A program made the position numbers and the translations under genes. DNA of 64,000 nt. Source: Sphingobacteriales bacterium (GTDB lineage: Bacteria; Bacteroidota; Bacteroidia; Sphingobacteriales; Sphingobacteriaceae). The notes under the pieces are model-generated. The model was given only the letters and a program-made list of their open reading frames with translations. It made no database searches and had not been told where the DNA came from. The stretch spans positions 1 to 64,000 of the forward strand of contig RDYW01000045.1 of assembly GCA_004293485.1 (NCBI GenBank). The letters run 5' to 3'. Of the stretch, positions 59,089 to 64,000 are shown piece by piece. The first letter of the stretch is position 1. Every line of letters starts with the position of its first letter.

Positions 59089-61557
59089 TTGCCAAAGATG
59101 AAAATCATAAAATATACTATCCAATCAATTTCGGAAATAATAGGGGAGAAGTGTAAGCTTTTTTCGCCTCATACAAACATTAAAAATTTACTTTACGATA
59201 GCCGAAAATTGGCCGATGCCACACAATCGTTGTTTTTTGTGCTGCCTGGTAAGGTTAATGCGCATAATTTTATTGATAGCCTTTACCAAAAAGGGATGCG
59301 TAATTTTGTAATTTCGGATTCTTCGTTTGCCGTTGCCCTTTACCCCGACGCTAATTTTATATACAGCCAAAACACTTTGTTTGCTCTACAGCAATTAGCT
59401 ACCCATCACCGCCAGCATTTTAATTTCCCGGTAATAGGTGTTACTGGCAGTAATGGCAAAACGGTAGTGAAAGAATGGTTGTTTCAATTGCTAAATCCTG
59501 ATTATAAAATAGTACGCAGCCCCAAAAGTTTTAACTCGCAAATAGGTGTACCGCTTTCGCTATGGCAAACAGATGCTTCGCACAATTTAGGCATTTTTGA
59601 AGCAGGTATATCGCAACCTAATGAAATGGATAAGTTGCAAAAAATTATCCAACCCACTATAGGTATACTTACCAATTTAGGTGCCGCCCATAACGAAGGA
59701 TTTATACATAGCGACCAAAAATTAAACGAAAAATTAGCCTTATTTTCCATTGCGAATTTCGTAATTATAAATAAACGGTATCTTAAAAATATTAAAAATC
59801 ATCATGTTAAAACGTTTACTTGGAGTTTTACTTCGGCTGCTGATTTGCAAATAAAATCCGCCCACAGCGAAAACAATAAAACCGTTATAACGGCCATGTA
59901 TAAAAATACACCTGTGCAAATACGCATTCCATTTACCGATAAAGCATCCATAGAAAATGCAGTAATATGCTGGGCTACGCTTTTATTGCTTGGTGTGGGG
60001 CAAGCAACTATTGCCCACCGAATGCAACATTTACAAGCCGTAAAAATGCGCTTAGAATTAAAAAATGGTAAAAATAATTGCTCAATAATTGATGATAGTT
60101 ATAACTCCGATTTATCATCGCTAGAAATAGCCCTCGATTTTTTAAATCAGCAACAGCAACATCCTACCAAAACCCTGATACTTTCGGATTTATTACAAAC
60201 TGGCACAGCCGCCAATGTTTTATATGCCAAAATTGCCCATTTATTGGCCACAAAAAATATCTATAAATTTATAGGTGTGGGTACTAACTTATCGCAATAC
60301 CGAAATTTGTTTGCCACTAACAGCCATTTTTATACCCAAACCGAAGATTTAATGGCCGATTTAGCAAACCTAAAATTTAGCAACGAAGCCATATTGATAA
60401 AAGGAGCCCGCAGTTTCGGCTTTCAAAAAATAAGTAAACTACTTACTCAAAAAGTGCATCAAACGGTGTTAGAAATTAACCTTAATGCCCTAGAGCATAA
60501 TTTTAATTATTACAAAACCTTATTACAACCCAAGGTAAAAGTAATGGCTGTGGTAAAAGCTTTTTCGTACGGAAGTGGTAGTTACCAAATAGCCAATGTG
60601 TTGCAATACAATAAAGTAGATTATTTGGCTGTGGCTTTCGCCGATGAAGGTACCGAACTTAGGGCCGCCGGCATTACTACCCCAATAATGGTAATGAGCC
60701 CCGAAGAAGCAGCTTTTGATGCTATAGTAAGCAATAAACTAGAGCCCGAATTGTACAGTTTTAGAATTTTAAAGGCTTTCGCCGAGTATATTACACATCA
60801 TAATATAGTTACCTATCCCATTCATATTAAGCTAGATACTGGTATGCACCGCCTAGGTTTTGAGGGTGATGATGAAATAAAAAAACTGGTAGCCTTTTTG
60901 GCCAAGCACCCACAGTTAAAGGTATGCAGTATTTTTTCGCACTTAGTGGCGAGCGAAAATGTACAACACGATGAATTTACTAAGCTACAAATCAATTTAT
61001 TTAAGCAACAAGCCGCTTTTATCGAACAATCAATTGGTTATAAAACCATTAAGCATTTGGCTAATACAAGCGCAATAAATAGGTTTGATAGCGCACAATT
61101 TGATATGGTACGTTTAGGTATAGGCTTTTATGGTGTTGATAGTACCAGTCGAAATAATGATAAGCTAGAAAACGTTATAAGCCTAAAAACCAATATTTCG
61201 CAAATAAAGCATTTATACAAAGGCGACACCGTGGGTTACGGGCGTAAAGGCGTAATGCTAAAAGATGGTAAAATAGCCACCTTAAAAATTGGTTATGCCG
61301 ATGGTATATCTCGCCGGCTAGGCAACGGCAAAGGTAAAATGTGGGTAAATAACCAGCTTGTACACACCATAGGCACTATTTGTATGGATATGTGTATGCT
61401 TGATATTAGCAATATTGAAGCCAAAGAAGGAGATGAGGTAATAGTATTTGATGATAGACAAAGTATTTATACCTTGGCCGATGATTTAGAAACCATACCT
61501 TATGAAGTATTAACAAGTATATCGCAAAGGGTAAAAAGGGTATATTATTATGCATAA
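59089..61557 (+). CDS. Bifunctional MurF ligase / alanine racemase
   Basis: GVTGSNGKTVVKEWL (MurF) plus VLEINLNALEHNFNYY...KVKVMAVVKAFSYG (Alr). Confidence 0.96.
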   Translation: MPKMKIIKYTIQSISEIIGEKCKLFSPHTNIKNLLYDSRKLADATQSLFFVLPGKVNAHNFIDSLYQKGMRNFVISDSSFAVALYPDANFIYSQNTLFALQQLATHHRQHFNFPVIGVTGSNGKTVVKEWLFQLLNPDYKIVRSPKSFNSQIGVPLSLWQTDASHNLGIFEAGISQPNEMDKLQKIIQPTIGILTNLGAAHNEGFIHSDQKLNEKLALFSIANFVIINKRYLKNIKNHHVKTFTWSFTSAADLQIKSAHSENNKTVITAMYKNTPVQIRIPFTDKASIENAVICWATLLLLGVGQATIAHRMQHLQAVKMRLELKNGKNNCSIIDDSYNSDLSSLEIALDFLNQQQQHPTKTLILSDLLQTGTAANVLYAKIAHLLATKNIYKFIGVGTNLSQYRNLFATNSHFYTQTEDLMADLANLKFSNEAILIKGARSFGFQKISKLLTQKVHQTVLEINLNALEHNFNYYKTLLQPKVKVMAVVKAFSYGSGSYQIANVLQYNKVDYLAVAFADEGTELRAAGITTPIMVMSPEEAAFDAIVSNKLEPELYSFRILKAFAEYITHHNIVTYPIHIKLDTGMHRLGFEGDDEIKKLVAFLAKHPQLKVCSIFSHLVASENVQHDEFTKLQINLFKQQAAFIEQSIGYKTIKHLANTSAINRFDSAQFDMVRLGIGFYGVDSTSRNNDKLENVISLKTNISQIKHLYKGDTVGYGRKGVMLKDGKIATLKIGYADGISRRLGNGKGKMWVNNQLVHTIGTICMDMCMLDISNIEAKEGDEVIVFDDRQSIYTLADDLETIPYEVLTSISQRVKRVYYYA

Positions 61558-62140
61558 AATAGTAAAAGTAATTATCAATTATTTTGTAAAAGGATTGTTA
61601 ATTGTATTGCCCTTAGGTGCGGCTTTTTATATCATTTTCTGGACATTTTCAACCGTTGATAACGCCTTAAATTTAAGTGATCAACTTTTTTTTAACCCTA
61701 CAAACGGTAAACCTATGTATATACCAGGCATCGGTATTTTATCGGTTATATTATTAATTTTAATTTCAGGAATTATTGTAACCTATTTAATTACAGAGCC
61801 TATTAAATTTTGGTTAAACAAATGGTTGAATAAGCTACCTCTGTTTAAATTTATTTTTTCATCGGTAAAAGATTTAACAGAAGCCTTTGTGGGCGACGAA
61901 AAAAAACTAAGTGAGCCTGTTTTGGTAGAAGACACTAATGGCTTTAAACGCATAGGTTTTTTAACGCAACGAAACCTAACCGTTTTGGGCAACGAAGATG
62001 AAGTAGCGGTATATTTTCCTTGGTCGTACTCGTTTGCTGGGCAGGTAATTATTGTTCACAAAAGTAAGGTAACTCCGCTATCCATCTCAGCCGCACAAGC
62101 TATGAAATTTATAATTTCAGGTGGAGTAGGGCATGTTTAA
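61550..62140 (+). CDS. DUF502 membrane protein
   Basis: YFVKGLLIVLPLGAAFYI, GIGILSVILLI, YFPWSYSFAGQVIIV. Confidence 0.88.
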   Translation: MHKIVKVIINYFVKGLLIVLPLGAAFYIIFWTFSTVDNALNLSDQLFFNPTNGKPMYIPGIGILSVILLILISGIIVTYLITEPIKFWLNKWLNKLPLFKFIFSSVKDLTEAFVGDEKKLSEPVLVEDTNGFKRIGFLTQRNLTVLGNEDEVAVYFPWSYSFAGQVIIVHKSKVTPLSISAAQAMKFIISGGVGHV

Positions 62141-62186
62141 TTTTAAACATCAATTTAATTTTACACTTAATTATACATCAAAAATA

Positions 62187-62771
62187 ATGTTTACAGGCAT
62201 CATCGAAACTTTAGGTAAGGTTAGTAATATTGTTCAAAATCAATCAAATATTGATTTTGAAATTACATCTGATATATCTGGGGAGTTAAAAATAGATCAA
62301 TCGGTAGCACACAATGGCGTATGCCTAACGGTGGTAAACATCCATCAAAACACATACAAAGTAACGGCCATAAACGAAACCCTTCAAAAAACAAATTTAA
62401 GTAAACTGCAAATAGGCGATAGGGTAAATATAGAGCGTTGTATGCAAATAAATGGCCGTTTAGATGGCCATATTGTACAAGGCCATGTTGATACTACCGC
62501 TATATGTACACAAGTGCTAGAAACGGATGGAAGCTGGTTATTCACCTTTACCTATAAAAAAGATGATAGGTATAACACTGTTGAAAAAGGTTCGGTATGT
62601 GTAAATGGTATAAGCCTAACGGTAGTAAACTCGCAACCAAATAGTTTTTCAGTAGCTATTATCCCATATACTTATGCGCACACCAATTTAAAAAATGTGG
62701 GTATAGGCGATACTGTAAATTTAGAATTTGATATTATAGGAAAATATGTAGCAAAGCTAATGGCTAAATAA
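62187..62771 (+). CDS. ribE: Riboflavin synthase
   Basis: MFTGIIETLGKV, SVAHNGVCLTV, GHIVQGHVDTT, KGSVCVNGISLTV. Confidence 0.96.
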   Translation: MFTGIIETLGKVSNIVQNQSNIDFEITSDISGELKIDQSVAHNGVCLTVVNIHQNTYKVTAINETLQKTNLSKLQIGDRVNIERCMQINGRLDGHIVQGHVDTTAICTQVLETDGSWLFTFTYKKDDRYNTVEKGSVCVNGISLTVVNSQPNSFSVAIIPYTYAHTNLKNVGIGDTVNLEFDIIGKYVAKLMAK

Positions 62772-62803
62772 ATAAAAACGATTTTAAGTTACATAAAAAA
62801 CAC

Positions 62804-62829
62804 AACCCTTTTTTGGGTTAATTTTTTTA
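62804..62829 (+). terminator. Terminator after ribE
   Basis: AACCCttttttGGGTT then T tract. Confidence 0.65.
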
Positions 62830-62860
62830 ATTAAACCATACGTTACCAAACAACATATAA

Positions 62861-63385
62861 ATGAATTATTTTGATTTTTACGGCATAAAACCTACTTTTA
62901 CACCTAACCAAACACTGGTTAAACAAAAATATTACGAGTTAAGCAAGGCCTACCATCCCGATTTTTTTGTAAACCAAAGCGAGCAAAAACAGCAAGAAAT
63001 TTTAGAACTCTCCACACTTAATAATAAAGCTTACCAAACTTTAAGCAAGCCCGACAAGCTAACCGAGTATATGTTGCAGCTTAAAGGCGAAATCAGCGAA
63101 AGCGAAAAATACACTTTAGCACAAAGTTTTTTACTAGAGATGATGGACGTGAACGAAGCCTTAATGGAGCTTGAGTTTGACGCCAATACCGAAGCTATTT
63201 TAGCCATTACTACACAAATAAATACTATCGAAGAAAATTTATTCGAACAGCAAAAAGTGCTTTTTGGTGCTTACGAAGCCACAAACGAATCGTTGGTTTT
63301 AAAACAAATTAAAGATATTTATTACCGTAAAAAATATTTGTTGCGAATACGAGAATCAATTAATAAGTTTGCAACCCGCATATAA
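62861..63385 (+). CDS. hscB: Fe-S assembly co-chaperone HscB
   Basis: J-domain YYELSKAYHPDFF, NNKAYQTLSKPDKLTEYML. Confidence 0.93.
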   Translation: MNYFDFYGIKPTFTPNQTLVKQKYYELSKAYHPDFFVNQSEQKQQEILELSTLNNKAYQTLSKPDKLTEYMLQLKGEISESEKYTLAQSFLLEMMDVNEALMELEFDANTEAILAITTQINTIEENLFEQQKVLFGAYEATNESLVLKQIKDIYYRKKYLLRIRESINKFATRI

Positions 63386-63465
63386 GCCCAGCTGGCGGAA
63401 CTGGTAGACGCGTCGGTCTCAAACACCGATAGGAAACTGTGCCGGTTCGATTCCGGCGCTGGGTA
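63386..63465 (+). tRNA. tRNA-Leu(CAA)
   Basis: GCCCAGCTGGCGGAACTGGTAGACGCGTCGGTCTCAAACACCGA...GGTTCGATTCCGGCGCTGGGTA. Confidence 0.95.
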
Positions 63466-63468
63466 CAC

Positions 63469-63503
63469 GAAACCTTCAAAGCAATTTGAAGGTTTCTTTG
63501 CTT
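63469..63503 (+). terminator. Terminator after tRNA-Leu
   Basis: GAAACCTTCAAAgcaaTTTGAAGGTTTC then T-rich. Confidence 0.8.
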
Positions 63504-63600
63504 TAAAAAATTTTATTCTTGCATTTATATTACGCAAAGTAAACTAATAAAATTATACTAAAAACCTGTAAACCAATTCTTAGCATTAAACATATCCTTT

Positions 63601-64000
63601 ATGAAAATAGTTTTTAGTGCTTTTGTTGTTTTTTTAATCTCAGTAGCTACATTCGCTCAAAATAAAAACAAAAAAACAACCGGAAACCCAATAATAAATG
63701 GCTGGTACGCCGACCCCGAAGTAGTAATTTATGGTAACAATTATTGGCTTTACCCAACCCTATCGGCACCATTCGAACAACAAGTATTTATGGATGCATT
63801 TTCTTCAAACGATTTAATTACTTGGAAAAAACATCCCCATATTTTAGATTCTTCAATTATAAAATGGGTAAAAAGTGCTTTGTGGGCACCCGCAGCTATT
63901 AAAAAAGGTAATAAATATTACCTTTTTTTTGCAGCTAACGATATACACGATGGTACCAAAGAAATAGGTGGTATAGGGGTAGCAGTAGCCGATAAACCCG
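63601..64000 (+). CDS. Glycoside hydrolase family 43-like protein (truncated by window end)
   Basis: Signal peptide then NPIINGWYADPEVVIYGNNYWLYPT...SALWAPAAIKKGNKYYLFFAAN. Confidence 0.85.
   Translation, partial: MKIVFSAFVVFLISVATFAQNKNKKTTGNPIINGWYADPEVVIYGNNYWLYPTLSAPFEQQVFMDAFSSNDLITWKKHPHILDSSIIKWVKSALWAPAAIKKGNKYYLFFAANDIHDGTKEIGGIGVAVADKP

Noticed and set aside
1-64000. Transposase, integrase, prophage or rRNA genes
   Set aside because: No ORF carries recognisable transposase, integrase or phage structural motifs and no rRNA sequence was recognised.

Overview
Chromosomal window from a low-GC Bacteroidota member. This is inferred from the T9SS sorting domain, TonB receptor/lipoprotein pair, MurF-Alr fusion, zapA-rny neighbourhood and TAnnTTTG-type promoters. 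Most of it is housekeeping: radA, zapA, rny, apt, pabB-like, dxr, rseP, msrB, gpmI, guaA, ribBA, queG, mnmD, recX, murF-alr, ribE, hscB and three tRNAs. The accessory core is about 16.8-30.6 kb and looks like a Fur-family (probably Zur) controlled metal-scarcity locus. It holds a NiCoT permease, a (2Fe-2S) ferredoxin-like protein, three COG0523 GTPases, a frameshifted WD40 gene, a stand-alone HisI, an Lgt, a MerC-like protein, a LolD/FtsX-type ABC pair with a His-rich loop, a lipoprotein with histidines spaced in exact multiples of seven, a DUF3299-like protein, an FAD oxidoreductase with a Cys-rich tail, and a Fur-family regulator. Related palindromes (TTTGCAACATAGTTGCAAA, AATGCAATATAGTTGCATT, TTTGCAACATTGTAGCATT, CAACAATGTTG) overlap predicted promoters in three intergenic regions. 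Other notable items are a ~140-bp imperfect palindromic element, a PID-CTERM-like small protein, a gluzincin/propeller/barrel-like protein, a DUF2335 two-gene cassette, a decayed ORF after apt and simple tandem repeats. All calls were made by eye; no searches were run.
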